Below are positions 7,801 through 17,533 of a stretch of 64,000 bases of DNA, one piece after another. Where the stretch lies: NCBI GenBank assembly GCA_963812915.1, contig CAWEXB010000010.1, positions 62,001 to 126,000 of the forward strand, written 5' to 3'. Position numbers and translations under genes: made by a program. The notes beneath the pieces were generated by a model. It saw only the letters and a list, made by a program, of their open reading frames with translations, had not been told where the DNA came from and did no database searches. This DNA is from JACVRW01 sp963812915. GTDB taxonomy: Bacteria > Actinomycetota > Thermoleophilia > Solirubrobacterales > Thermoleophilaceae. How positions within the stretch are numbered: position 1 is the stretch's first letter; every line of letters starts with the position of its first letter.

Positions 7801-9305
7801 ACCTGAAGCAGCTGATCTACGACCTGCGCTGCGCGAACCCGAGCGCGCGAATCTCGGTGAAGCTCGTGTCCGAGGTGGGGGTGGGGACCGTTGCCGCCGG
7901 CGTGGCGAAGGCCAACGCGGATCACGTGGTGATCGCGGGTCACGACGGAGGCACCGGTGCGTCGCCACAAGCCTCGATCCAGCACGCGGGGGTCCCCTGG
8001 GAGATCGGGATTGCCGAGACGCAGCAGACGCTGCTGCGCAACGACCTGCGCTCGCGCATCCTCGTAGAGGCCGACGGCCAGATGCGCACCGGCCGCGACG
8101 TGGTGATGGCGGCGATACTCGGCGCCGACGAGTTCGGCTTCTCGACCGCCCCGCTGATCGCGCTCGGCTGCGTGATGATGCGCGTGTGCCACCTGAACAC
8201 CTGCCCGGTGGGGGTGGCCACGCAGGATCCGGAGCTCCGGCGTCGCTTCGAGGGGAGCCCGGAGCACGTCGTCAACTACCTCTTCCTGGTGGCCGAGGAG
8301 GCGCGGCGGATCATGGCTCGGCTCGGGGTTCGCTCGATGGCCCAGTTGATCGGCCGCACCGAGCTGCTCGCGCGCGACGAGGCGGTGCAGCACTGGAAGG
8401 CGCGCGGAATCGACCTGAGCCCGCTGCTGGAGGTGCCGGAGGGCGACGGGCCGCGGCACTGCACCCGTTCGCCCGCCCCCGTGCTCTTCGACTCCATCGA
8501 CCACGGGCTGCTCGAGCGCTGCCGCGCCGCCGTCGAGGAGAGGCGGCCGGTGCGCTGGCAACAGCCGATCGAGAACAAGAACCGCGCCGTGGGAGGGCTG
8601 CTCTCCGGCGAGATCGCCCGTCGCCACGGCCCCGACGGGCTGCCGGAGGGCAGCATCGTGGTGCGCTTCAGGGGCTCGGCCGGCCAGAGCTTCGGCGCCT
8701 GGCTGGCGTCGGGGGTGACGCTGCTGCTCGAGGGCGACGCCAACGACTACACCGGCAAGGGCCTCTCCGGGGGCACGCTGGTCGTGCGCCCGCCGCGCGG
8801 AGCGCGCTTCGTTGCGGAGGACAACGTGATCGTCGGGAACACCGTGCTGTACGGCGCGACCTCGGGGCGGGCGTTCTTCCGCGGTCTCGCGGGCGAGCGA
8901 TTCGCGGTCCGCAACTCGGGCGCGATCGCGGTGGTCGAGGGCGTGGGCGACCACGGCTGCGAGTACATGACGGGCGGCCGCGTGGTCGTGCTGGGGCCGA
9001 CGGGGCTCAACTTCGCCGCCGGCATGAGCGGCGGGGTGGCCTACGTGCTCGACGTCGAGGGCGGCTTCCGCGATCGCTGCAACACCGACCTCGTCGGGTT
9101 CGACGAGATCCCGCCCGACGAGGCCGAGGATCTCCGCAGCTTCATCGCGGAGCACGGCGAGCGCACGGGCTCGGAGGTCGCCGCGCGGGTGCTCGCCGAC
9201 TGGCCGGCGGCGCTCGAGCGCTTCGTGAAGGTGATGCCGCACGACTACAAGCGCGCGCTGGCGGAGCTGGCAGCGGGCGCGGAGGCGCCCGAACCGGTCC
9301 TCTGA
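4851..9305 (+). CDS. gltB: Glutamate synthase large subunit (ACG start?)
   Basis: NADPH-GOGAT alpha subunit, about 1484 residues, converting glutamine and 2-oxoglutarate to two glutamates. The class II amidotransferase domain has its nucleophile at Cys16 (HDACGV) and NGEINTLRGNRNW; the FMN domain follows; the 3Fe-4S ligands are in GCVMMRVCHLNTCPVG near residue 1106; the C-terminal GXGXG domain has NDYTGKGLSGG. The start is odd. The frame is closed by TGA at 4842-4844, and between there and Cys16 there is no ATG, GTG or TTG. ACG at 4851 sits 9 bases after the strong AGGAGG (4836-4841), so I place the start there; an ATG-to-ACG sequence error is equally possible. Stop overlaps gltD (TGATG). Confidence 0.93.
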   Translation, partial: TQAAGLYDPSYEHDACGVAFVARLGAPASHEVISRALWALEHLEHRGAEGADPDTGDGAGILIQLPDAFLRDEAGFELPGPGRYGVAMCFLPREDGDEARQLVERAVEDEGQRVLGWREVPVEDEACGRTARSVAPRIEQLFVEAGPGVGDQDAFERKLYVIRRVVELESPDGLAIPSLSSRTVVYKGMLMAPQLSRYFPELRDERLASRLALVHSRFSTNTFPSWELAHPYRMLAHNGEINTLRGNRNWMRARELRLASSLFGEDIQKIKPLLRDDISDSASLDGLLELLVLGGRSPAHAISMLIPEAHRGRPELPPEVRDFYAYHSSLVEPWDGPAAVAFSDGRVIGATLDRNGLRPGRWLVTKDGWVVLASETGVFDVPDDLVEAKGRLQPGKLFLVDLERDRIVPDEEIKLDLARRRPYGQWLRERVVRIEDLPRKSPRVPRVEPLRAKQLAFGWTEEDLGVLLAPTARDAAEPTGSMGNDLALAVLSDQRPPLFSYFKQLFAQVTNPAIDPLRESIVMSLEACIGPEINLLGETPDHCHQLVMPQPILRNAQLETLRQVDHNVFEARTIDMTWQVAEGARGMGRRLDAICAEASQLVARGVNIIILSDRNLGAERAPIPALLAVGAVHHHLVREGTRLQIGLVAETGQAKEIHHIACLIGYGAAAVNPYVLFESLYALHRDGRLPEGMGPEEAEERAIKGIGKGLLKILSKMGISTIRSYTGAQIFEAVGLRRELVDRYFTGTPSRVGGVGFDVLAREALDRHARAYPAATSELLPSGGVYAWRRDGEFHGWNPETIGTLQHAARSENGADAYDRFATYVNHVAVPKSTLRGLLRFTDEVEPIPLAAVEPSVEIVRRFKSGGMSLGALSPEAHETLASAMNRLGARSNTGEGGEDPVRFDDERRSSIKQVASGRFGVTVHYLVNADELQIKVAQGAKPGEGGQLPGHKVDRYIARLRYSTPGVGLISPPPHHDIYSIEDLKQLIYDLRCANPSARISVKLVSEVGVGTVAAGVAKANADHVVIAGHDGGTGASPQASIQHAGVPWEIGIAETQQTLLRNDLRSRILVEADGQMRTGRDVVMAAILGADEFGFSTAPLIALGCVMMRVCHLNTCPVGVATQDPELRRRFEGSPEHVVNYLFLVAEEARRIMARLGVRSMAQLIGRTELLARDEAVQHWKARGIDLSPLLEVPEGDGPRHCTRSPAPVLFDSIDHGLLERCRAAVEERRPVRWQQPIENKNRAVGGLLSGEIARRHGPDGLPEGSIVVRFRGSAGQSFGAWLASGVTLLLEGDANDYTGKGLSGGTLVVRPPRGARFVAEDNVIVGNTVLYGATSGRAFFRGLAGERFAVRNSGAIAVVEGVGDHGCEYMTGGRVVVLGPTGLNFAAGMSGGVAYVLDVEGGFRDRCNTDLVGFDEIPPDEAEDLRSFIAEHGERTGSEVAARVLADWPAALERFVKVMPHDYKRALAELAAGAEAPEPVL

Positions 9306-10873
9306 TGGGCGAGCTGGGCGGCTTCCTCCGACTCGAGCGGGTCGGGTTCGACAAGCGCGACCCACGGGAGCGCGTGCGCGACTTCCGGCAGTACTTCTCC
9401 CTGCCGGAGGACCGCACGCTGCGCGACCAGGGCGCGCGCTGCATGGACTGCGGGGTTCCCTTCTGCCACGAGGGCTGTCCGCTCGGCAACCTGATCCCGG
9501 ACTGGAACGACCTGGTCTACCGCGACAAGTGGCGCGACGCGCTGACCAAGCTCCACGCGACCAACAACTTCCCCGAGTTCACCGGGCTGATCTGTCCCGC
9601 GCCCTGCGAATCGGCCTGCGTGCTCGACATCAACGACGATCCGGTGACGATCGAGCAGATCGAGCTCGCGATCGTCACGCGCGGCTTCGAGGAGGGCTGG
9701 ATCACCGCCGACCCCCCCGAGGCGCGGACCGGCCGGACCGTGGGGGTGGTTGGCTCGGGTCCGGCAGGCCTGGCGGTGGCGGCGGAGCTGAACGGACGCG
9801 GCCACACCGTGACGGTCTACGAGCGCGACGAGGGACCGGGGGGGCTGCTTCGCTTCGGCGTGCCCGACGCGAAGCTCGAGAAGTGGATCATCGATCGGCG
9901 AGTCGCGCTCCTCGAGCAGGAGGGGATCGAGTTCGTGTACGGCGTGGACGTGGGCCGCGACTTGCCGGCCGACGAGCTCCGCCGGCGCCACGACGCGCTC
10001 GTCGTCGCGATCGGCTCACGCGAGCATCGCGACCTCCCGATCGCCGGCCGCGAGCTGGCGGGCGTGCACTTCGCGATGGAGTACCTCTACCAGCGCAACC
10101 GCGCCGTCGCCGCCGATGAGGGGCGCCCCGCCCCCGAGACGCCCGCCGCGGACGTCATCTCGGCCGCCGGCAAGCGCGTGGTGGTGGTGGGCGGAGGTGA
10201 CACCGGAATGGACTGCATCTCGAACGCCCTGCGCGAGGGCGCCGAGGACGTGCTGCTGCTCGACGTCTACCCGCCGCTGCCGGAGGACGGTCGGCCCCCG
10301 TCCACCCCCTGGCCCCTCCCGCCCAAGCGCACGCCGACCACGTACGCCCTGGACGAGGGAGGCGACCGACGCTTCGGCGCGCAGGTGACCAGGCTGACCG
10401 GGGCCGACGGCCGCGTGACGGGCGTGCAGGGACGCCGCGTCGAGGGAACCTCGTCCCGTGATCTGCATACGATCCTCGGCAGCGACTTCGAGGTGCCCGC
10501 CGACCTGGTGCTGATCGCGATCGGGTTCAGCCATCCCGAGCACGAGGGCCTCGTGAGCGGGCTCCAGCTCGACCTCGATCGGCGCGGGAACGTGAAGGCG
10601 CCGGTGTACGGCACCAAGCTCGAGGGTGTGTTCGCGTGCGGCGATGCCCGGGTCGGCCAGTCGCTCGTGGTCACCGCGATCGCGGAGGGCCGTCGCTGTG
10701 CCCGGGTCATCGACCAGCACCTGGGCGGCACCGGCGAGGCCCGCCGAATTCCCGCCGAGGCGATGTTCGCCTACGAGGACGGCGACCCGTACTCGCTGCG
10801 CCACCAGGCCGAGACGGCGCGCACGGTCACGGTGGGCGACGCATTCTGGTCGGGCCCGCGCGACGAGCCCTGA
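9305..10873 (+). CDS. gltD: Glutamate synthase small subunit
   Basis: The 522-residue beta subunit delivers electrons from NADPH through FAD and 4Fe-4S clusters to the large subunit. Cysteine motifs CMDCGVPFCHEGCP (about residues 46-59) and CPAPCESACVLD (about 98-109) bind the clusters; GSGPAGLAVAAEL binds FAD and VVGGGDTGMDCISNAL binds NADPH. The C-terminal GVFACGDARVGQSLVVTAIAEGR-type FAD segment is present. ATG at 9305 overlaps the gltB stop (TGATG), so the two subunits are translationally coupled. The frame is intact throughout, unlike the large-subunit paralogue downstream. Confidence 0.96.
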   Translation: MGELGGFLRLERVGFDKRDPRERVRDFRQYFSLPEDRTLRDQGARCMDCGVPFCHEGCPLGNLIPDWNDLVYRDKWRDALTKLHATNNFPEFTGLICPAPCESACVLDINDDPVTIEQIELAIVTRGFEEGWITADPPEARTGRTVGVVGSGPAGLAVAAELNGRGHTVTVYERDEGPGGLLRFGVPDAKLEKWIIDRRVALLEQEGIEFVYGVDVGRDLPADELRRRHDALVVAIGSREHRDLPIAGRELAGVHFAMEYLYQRNRAVAADEGRPAPETPAADVISAAGKRVVVVGGGDTGMDCISNALREGAEDVLLLDVYPPLPEDGRPPSTPWPLPPKRTPTTYALDEGGDRRFGAQVTRLTGADGRVTGVQGRRVEGTSSRDLHTILGSDFEVPADLVLIAIGFSHPEHEGLVSGLQLDLDRRGNVKAPVYGTKLEGVFACGDARVGQSLVVTAIAEGRRCARVIDQHLGGTGEARRIPAEAMFAYEDGDPYSLRHQAETARTVTVGDAFWSGPRDEP

Positions 10874-10980
10874 TCGTCGGCCCCGCGCGCGCGTCGGCAA
10901 CGCGCACAAGCTCGCCCCCTGCATGCGACCCAGCGCCCGCCGCGTGAACTCGACCCGCCGACGGGTGACCGCCCATATGA

Positions 10981-11037
10981 TGTTCCTCGTCCACCCGTCG
11001 CGCGGCCGCTCGGAGAAGCCGCGGAACCGAGGAGAAG
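10981..11037 (+). promoter_or_regulatory. Structured leader of second gltB-like gene (copy B)
   Basis: Stem CGCGGC (11001-11006) pairs with GCCGCG (11018-11023) around CGCTCGGAGAA, the same 11-base loop as before gltB. Relative to copy A one G-C pair has become C-G, a compensatory change in an otherwise 28/30 identical block. TCCTCG (10984-10989) pairs perfectly with CGAGGA (11028-11033), which overlaps the GGAG Shine-Dalgarno (11031-11034) before ATG 11038. This would let the leader switch ribosome access. The rest of the 164-base gap after gltD (10874-10980) shows no gene. Confidence 0.68.
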
Positions 11038-14000
11038 ATGGCCCGCTACGACCCGACGCGCGCCTACCGGCCGCGCCGGCCCCCAGCCACCGTCGAGGAT
11101 CGCGATGCCTGCGCCCTCTACGCACGGGTCGCCAAGGATGCGGGCCCCACGCACGAGGCGATCGAGACCGCCCTCGTCGCCCTCGAGAAGATGCTTCATC
11201 GGGCCGGGAACCTCGACGGCGAGGGCGACGGCTGCGGCCTGCTGATCGACATCCCGCGCGAGATCTGGGCCGAGGCGGTTCGGGCCGGGGGTCACGCGGC
11301 GGACCTGGCGCTCGACCCGCGCTTCGCGGTGGCGCACGTGTTCGTTCCTCGGGGCGGGGATCCCACGGCCACGCAGGAGAGCGCGCGCCGCCTGGTGAGC
11401 CGGCTCGGGCTGCGGGTACTCGCCGAGCGGGAGAACGTGGTCGACTCCACCGCGCTCGGGCCGCGGGCGCGCGAGGAGGAGCCGGTCTTCTGGCAGTTGG
11501 GCGGCCTGATCGAGGAGCCGCGAGCCTGCTTCGAGCTCACGGTCCGGCTCGAGGAGGCCCTCGACGTGCACGTCGCCTCGTGCTCCACCGACACCGTCCG
11601 TCTACAAGGTGCTAGGCGGCCCGAGCACGCTCGGTCGGCTACTACCCGGACCTCCACGACGCCCGCGCGAAGACGGCCGCGCTGCTCGGCCACAATCGCT
11701 ACTCGACCAACACCTGGCCGTCGTTCAGGCGGGTGCAGCCGTTCGGCGTGCTCGGCCACAACGGCGAGATCAACACCGTCGCCCGGCTGCGCCAGGAGGC
11801 GCGCATGCTGGGCGTGCCGCTCACACGGGACGGGTCGGACTCGCAGGACCTGAGTCGCACCGTCGAGGCGCTGATCCAGCGTGAGGGACTGACCCTGCCG
11901 GAGGCGCTCGAGCTCGTGCTGCCGCCGATCGTCGGCGAGATCAGGGGCATGCCCGAGGAACTGCGCGGCTTCTACATGTACCTGCGCCAGGCCTTCGGGC
12001 CGCTCGCGCAGGGTCCGGTCGCGCTGGTCTCGCGCCACGGGGACGAATGCGTCTTCTCCGTCGACGCGCTCGGCCTGCGGCCGCTCTGGTCCCTCGAGAC
12101 CGCCGACGCGTTCGTGTTCTCCTCCGAGCCCGGCGTCGTTCCGCTCGGCGAGATCGTCTCTGAGCCGAAGCCGCTCGCCCCGGGCGAGAAGCTGATGGTC
12201 ACGCTCGACCGCGCGGGCCGCGAGTCGCGCCTGGCCGACCACGCGGCGATGCAGCGCCTGTGCGTCGCACGGTGGCGCGAGCGCACCGGCGACGCCGCCG
12301 ACGCCTTCGCCGAGGCGATCCCCACCGGCGGTCCGCTCGCGGGCCCCGAGATCCCCGGCTACACGAGCGCGGGCCCGTCCGAGCCGGTGAAGGTCGAGGA
12401 CCGCGTGCTCGGCGGCTTCGGCTGGCAGCGCGAGGACATGAAGCTCGTCCAGCAGATGGCGGCCACCGGCGCCGAGCCGATCGGCTCGCTCGGCTACGAC
12501 GGGCCGCTGGCCTGTCTCTCGCGCGAGCGCCAGAACCTGGCCGACTACTTCAAGGAGTCCGTGGCGGTGGTCACGAACCCGGCGATCGACCGCGAACGCG
12601 AGGTCGAGCACTTCTCGTGCCGCGCGGTGTTCGGCCCGCGACCGGCATTGAACGAGATCCCGGCCGAGAAGCGCACGCTCGAGACGGCCTTCCCGGTGCT
12701 CCTCGGCGGCCACGACGGCCCCGCGCCGCTCGGCGACTCGGTCTACCGGCGGATCGCCCGCGAGCACAGGAGCTTCCTGCTCGAGGACCTCTGGGAGGAG
12801 TTCAGGGGTCGCGCGAAGGTGCTCGACCTCTCGTGTCTCGAGTCCGAGGACACGCTGGGCGCGGTCGAGCGGTTGAAGCACGAGGCCGTCAGCGCCGTTC
12901 ACGGCAACGCCGAGCTGCTCGTCCTCTCGGATCGCATCGCCTACGAGGGCGACCGCCGCTACCTCGACCCGCACCTCGCGCTGGCCGCCGTGGACCTCGC
13001 CTTGCGCGAGCACCGCACTGGCGCCCGGCGAGACGAACCTTCGCCGCCGCTGCGGGATCGTGCTGCGCTCGGCCGCGATCCGCAACGTGCACGACACGGT
13101 GCTCGCGCTCGGCGCTGGGCGCCGACGGGGTCTGCCCCTACGTGATGGTCGAGGTCGGCCTGATGGACGACTACCGAACCGACGTCTCCAACCTCGCCGC
13201 CGCGCTCCGCAAGGGGATCGAGAAGGTGATCTCGACGATCGGCATCCACGAGGTGCGGGGCTACGCGCGCCTGTTCGCCAGCGTCGGCCTGAAGCCCGAG
13301 CTGACCGCCATCTTCGACACGCCCGCCTGGTTCGGCTCCGACGCGCTGCGGCACGGGTTTCGCGGAGCTCGACGCGCGACGGCGACGTCCGCCGGCGGAT
13401 CCTGGCGGGCGCCGAGGAGTCGAAGCCCGGCAAGACGTTCCGGTTCTATCCGAAGGTCTACAAGGCGGCGGTCGCCGCGGCGAACGGCGCCGGCTCCTAC
13501 GAGGACTACTCGCGGAAGGTACGCGAGCTCGAGCACGAGCACCCGATCTCGCTGCGCCACATTCTCGACCTGCGGTCCGGGCGCCCGTCGCTCCCCGAGG
13601 CCAGCGCCGATGTGGGGCTGCACTCCTACCCGATCGTGATCTCCTCGATGAGCTTCGGCTCGCAGGGGGAGGTGGCGTACCGCGCCTACGCCGAGGCGGC
13701 CAAGCGGATCAACATCGTGGCCATGAACGGCGAGGGCGGCGAGATCCAGGACATGTACGGTCGCTACCGGCTATGGCGCGGCCAGCAGGTCGCGTCGGGT
13801 CGCTTCGGCGTGACGAGCGAGATGATCAACTCGTCCTACCTGGTCGAGATCAAGATCGGCCAGGGGGCGAAGCCCGGCGAGGGCGGCCACCTGCCGGCTC
13901 GGAAGGTGACCGAGCGCGTGGCGGCGGCGCGGAACGCGACCGCCGGCACGGACCTCATCTCGCCGTCGAACAACCACGACCTCTACTCGATCGAGGACCT

Positions 14001-15648
14001 CGCGGAGCTGATCGACGAGCTGAAGACGGCGAACCCCGACGTGCGCGTGTCGGTGAAGGTGCCGGTGGTGCCGAACATCGGCACCATCGGCGTCGGCATC
14101 GCCAAGGCGGGCGCCGACATCATCACCCTGTCCGGCTTCGAGGGGGGGACCGGCGCCGCCCGCTCGCACGCTCTGCGGCACGTCGGGCTGCCTTCGGACA
14201 TCGGCACTCGCGCCGTGCACCTGGCGCTGATGGAGGCGGGCATCCGATCGCGCGTCGAGATCTGGGCCGACGGCGGCTACCGGCACGGCCACGACATCGT
14301 GAAGCTCCACTGCCTGGGCGCGAACCGCGTCGGCTTCGGAACGCTCGCGATGGTGTCGCTCGGCTGCACGATCTGCCGTGGCTGCCAGCTCGATACCTGC
14401 CACGTGGGCATCGCCACGCAGATCGAGTCGGAGGCGGAGGCGCAGCTCAAGGGACTGAAGAAGTTCACGCCGCAGGTGTACGACGATGCGGTGGAGAGCT
14501 GCGCGCGCTTCTTCGAGGCCATGGGGGAAGAGGTGCGCGAGGTCACCGCCGCCCTCGGCTTCGAACGCGCACAGGACCTGGTCGGACGCAGCGACCTCCT
14601 CGTCCAGGCGCGCGAGCGCTCGGCCGTGGACCTGCACGAGCTGATCCGCCCGCTCGACGAGATGCTCGACCTCGAGCCGCTCGACCTGCCCGTGCCCGCC
14701 GACGATCGCGAGGCCGCCGGCCTGATCGCCGCGCGGCCGCTCAGGATGAGGGCGAACGAGGCGTCGGCGCGGATCGCGGCGCTCGCCGGCGACGTCGTTC
14801 CCGGCCGCGTGCTCGCGCGTGAGTGGGACGAGCCGGCCGACGCCGACGACCGCGTGCTCGGCACGGAGCTCGCGGGCGCGATCGCGCGCCGCCGCATCTT
14901 CGAGGCGGGCCACCCGCCCGACAGCGGGACGATGGCCTCGCTGTCCTTCAACGCGGGTTCGGTCGGCGGGCAGGGCCTGGGCGCATTCAACGTCTACGGC
15001 GTGGACATCACGGTGGAGGGCGGCGCCCAGGACGGCGTGGCGAAGACCATGTACGGCGGCAAGGTGGCGGTCATGAAGGGGCTCGACCGCCTCGGGCGGC
15101 GAACCGGAGGCTCGGTCGGCAAGTCGTTCGCGTACGGCGCCCAGCGCGGCCTGCTCTTCGTCCAGGGCGACGCCGACTCGCGCTTCTGCATCCGCCTATC
15201 GGGCGCGGACGTGGTGATCGGCGGCGAGCCGCGCGAGCCGCTCGACGACTCCCTCGGCTGCCCGGCCGACCGCGCCAACATCAAGGGCTTCGCGTTCGAG
15301 TACATGACGGCCGGCCGCGCGGTGGTCCTGGGCGACCCGGGGCCGTGGCTGTGCGCGGGTCAGACCGGGGGCCGGGTCTACCTGCGGGTCAACCCGGAGT
15401 GGAACCTCGACCGCGCGGCGCTCGAGCGCAGGCGCGGCAAGGGCGCGAAGGTGGCGATCGAGGAGCTCGACGCGCTCGGAGTGCGCGACGTCGGGGAGCT
15501 CCTCGGCGGCTACGCGGCCGAGCTGCGGGCGACCGGTCAGGAGGACGAGGCCGACCGCATTCTCGGACTGGCCGCCGCTCCGGGCGCGCACTTCCTCATG
15601 TCGGTGCCCGAGGGGGAGCAGACCGACCCGTCGATCTCGACGGAGTAG
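11038..15648 (+). CDS. Second glutamate synthase large-subunit-like protein, frameshifted
   Basis: Encodes a divergent full-length GltB-like protein of about 1535 residues once frames are joined. The amidotransferase cysteine is Cys25 in EDRDACALY, with NRYSTNTWPSF and GHNGEINTVARL following; the FMN/synthase domain includes QVASGRFGVT and the cluster region GCTICRGCQLDTCHVGIATQ; the GXGXG domain ends the protein. The frame changes at about 11601, 11641, 13017, 13112 and 13355; the first four are each corrected by removing one base. ATG 11038 has a good GGAG site. Since leader and protein motifs are well kept, sequence error is likelier than decay. It may use the upstream GltD or another electron donor. 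Confidence 0.85.
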
Positions 15649-15683
15649 GCGCACGGTCGACGACCAGGGCGCTCGCGTTCAGC

Positions 15684-16542
15684 ATGCTTCGCGTCCTCGC
15701 CGCTCCGGGTGCCGCTGCGAGACTGAAGACCGTGGGCGCCCTGCGCTTCGGTCCCTCCTACCTGCCCTCCCGCGAGTCGCCCGAGGAGGCCGTCGAGCTG
15801 CTGCTGCAGCGCGGCTACGACGCCTGCGAGATCGACTTCGAGGGCAAGTTCTGGATGGACTGGGACTTCGCGAGGCGCCTCGGGGAGCTCGCGCGCGAGG
15901 CGGGGATCGCACTGTCGGTTCACGCCCCGCTGTTCGCGATCGTGGGGCGACCGGAGAAGGACAGGAAGCATCGAATGGCGGTGGGGATGCTCGATCACAC
16001 GGCAGGGATTGCGGCCGCGTGCGGCGGCCGAGGTCGTGGTGGTTCACCCCGGCTACCTGTTCGGGCGAAACCATGAGGCGGCGATCGACTCGGTCGTCGA
16101 GCAGCTCGCCGAGGTTCGCGAGCGGCTCGAGCAGAAGGACCGTGGAGTCCCGTTCGGAGTCGAAGTGATGGGACGCGTTAACGAGCTCGGCACGCTGGAA
16201 GACGTTCTATCGATCGCCGCTGGCCTCGACTGGGTCCGGCCGGTTCTCGACTTTGCGCACCTGCATGCGGTCACAGACGGCGGGTTCACCGACGTCGAGC
16301 CGTTCGCGGAGGCGCTCGCCGCCGCCGACGCCGCGATCGAGCCGGGAGCGCCGTTCCATATCCACTTCTCCGACATCAGCTACGCGAACCGCAACGAGAA
16401 ATCTCATCTCCGCTACGGAGAGGGCACGCTCCGAGCCGACCCTCTCGCCCAAGCGCTCGGGCGCTTCGAGCGGCCCGCGACGGTGATCGGCGAGTCTCCC
16501 GACGAGGAGTCGAATCAGGCCATCCGCGCCGCGCTCGGGTAG
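15684..16542 (+). CDS. Endonuclease IV-like TIM-barrel protein, one frameshift
   Basis: A xylose-isomerase-like/AP endonuclease family 2 TIM barrel. Segments such as LRFGPSYLPS, SVHAPLF, VVVHPGYLFGR, FGVEVMG, VLDFAHLHA and HIHFSDISYANRNEKSHL correspond to the metal-binding strands of the Nfo group, which cleaves DNA at abasic sites using zinc ions. The frame changes near 16020, where one extra G in GCGGCGGCC separates the halves; joining gives about 286 residues, the usual length for Nfo. The start may be ATG 15684 or GTG 15732; the latter fits the family N-terminus better. A sugar isomerase role is the alternative. Confidence 0.75.
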
Positions 16543-16552
16543 CTTCCGATCG

Positions 16553-17533
16553 ATGCCGACTGCGTTTGTCACGGGCGGTTCCGGGTTCATCGGGGGAGCG
16601 CTGATCGAGCGCCTGCGAAAGGAGGGCTGGGCCGTGCGTGCGCTGGCGCGCTCGGAGAGGGCCGCGGAGCGAGTGCGCGAGCGCGGCGCCGAGCCGGTGA
16701 GCGGCGACCTCGACGCTCACGACTCGCTGCGCGCGGGGGCCGAGGGCAGCGACGTCACGTTCCACGCCGCCGCGGCCCTCGGCGACTGGGGCGACCCCGC
16801 CGAGTTCGAGCGCGTGAACGTGGCCGGGACGGCGAACGTGATCGCCGCCTGCCGGGCCGCGAAGGTGCCCCGGCTCGTGCACGTGGGCACGGAGGCGGCG
16901 CTCATGGCGGGCGAGCCGCTCGTGAACGTCAACGAGGATGCGCCGCTGCGCCCGGACTCGCCGGCCCTCTACTCGGCCACCAAAGCCAAGGCGGAGCTGC
17001 GCGTACGGGCGGCGAACCGCGACGGCCTCGACACGGTTGTCATCCGGCCGCGCTTCGTCTGGGGGCGGGGCGACACCACCCTCCTTCCGGCGATCACGGA
17101 GCTGGTGCGCTCGGGCCGCTTTCGCTGGATCGGCGGCGGCACCCATCTCACCGCCACCACGCACGTCGACAATACGGTCGAGGGTCTATGGCTCGGCGCC
17201 ACGAAGGCGCGGGCGGGCGGTGTCTGGTTCGTGACGGACGGCGAGCCGGTGGTCTTCCGCGAGTTCGTGTCGCGCATGCTCGAGACCCAGGGCGTCACCC
17301 CGCCGGACAAGTCGGTGCCGCCGGCCGTCGCACGGGCAGCGGCCCCCGCCTCCGAGCGGGCCTGGCGGCTGCTCGGGCGGGGCGGTCAGCCGCCCATCAC
17401 ACGCTTCGCCACGTGGCTCGCGTCGCAGGAGTGCACCATCGACATCTCCCGCGCGAAGCGCGATCTCGGCTACCGGCCGGTCACGACTCGCGAAGAGGGC
17501 CTGGCCGAACTGGCTGCCGTGGCGAAGGCTTAG
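16553..17533 (+). CDS. NAD-dependent epimerase/dehydratase (extended SDR)
   Basis: A 326-residue extended short-chain dehydrogenase. The Rossmann motif TGGSGFIGGAL is at about residues 7-17 and the catalytic YSATKAKAE (YxxxK) at about 142. HVGTEAALM supplies the Ser/Thr region before the tyrosine. The sequence resembles the 3-beta-hydroxysteroid dehydrogenase-like branch (NAD-dependent sugar or steroid conversions), but the substrate cannot be assigned. It follows the TIM-barrel gene by 10 bases and ends in a 4-base convergent overlap with the FHA gene. Confidence 0.82.
   Translation: MPTAFVTGGSGFIGGALIERLRKEGWAVRALARSERAAERVRERGAEPVSGDLDAHDSLRAGAEGSDVTFHAAAALGDWGDPAEFERVNVAGTANVIAACRAAKVPRLVHVGTEAALMAGEPLVNVNEDAPLRPDSPALYSATKAKAELRVRAANRDGLDTVVIRPRFVWGRGDTTLLPAITELVRSGRFRWIGGGTHLTATTHVDNTVEGLWLGATKARAGGVWFVTDGEPVVFREFVSRMLETQGVTPPDKSVPPAVARAAAPASERAWRLLGRGGQPPITRFATWLASQECTIDISRAKRDLGYRPVTTREEGLAELAAVAKA

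Noticed and set aside
6978..9365. A 795-codon open frame on the minus strand opposite gltB, and many similar long frames
   Set aside because: They lie exactly opposite well-supported genes, are rich in Arg, His, Ala and Gly, and have no domain motifs; high GC content makes such shadow frames common.
11600..13360. Programmed ribosomal frameshifting in the second gltB-like gene
   Set aside because: Several shifts at unrelated places without slippery heptamers or pseudoknots; similar breaks occur in many other genes of the window.
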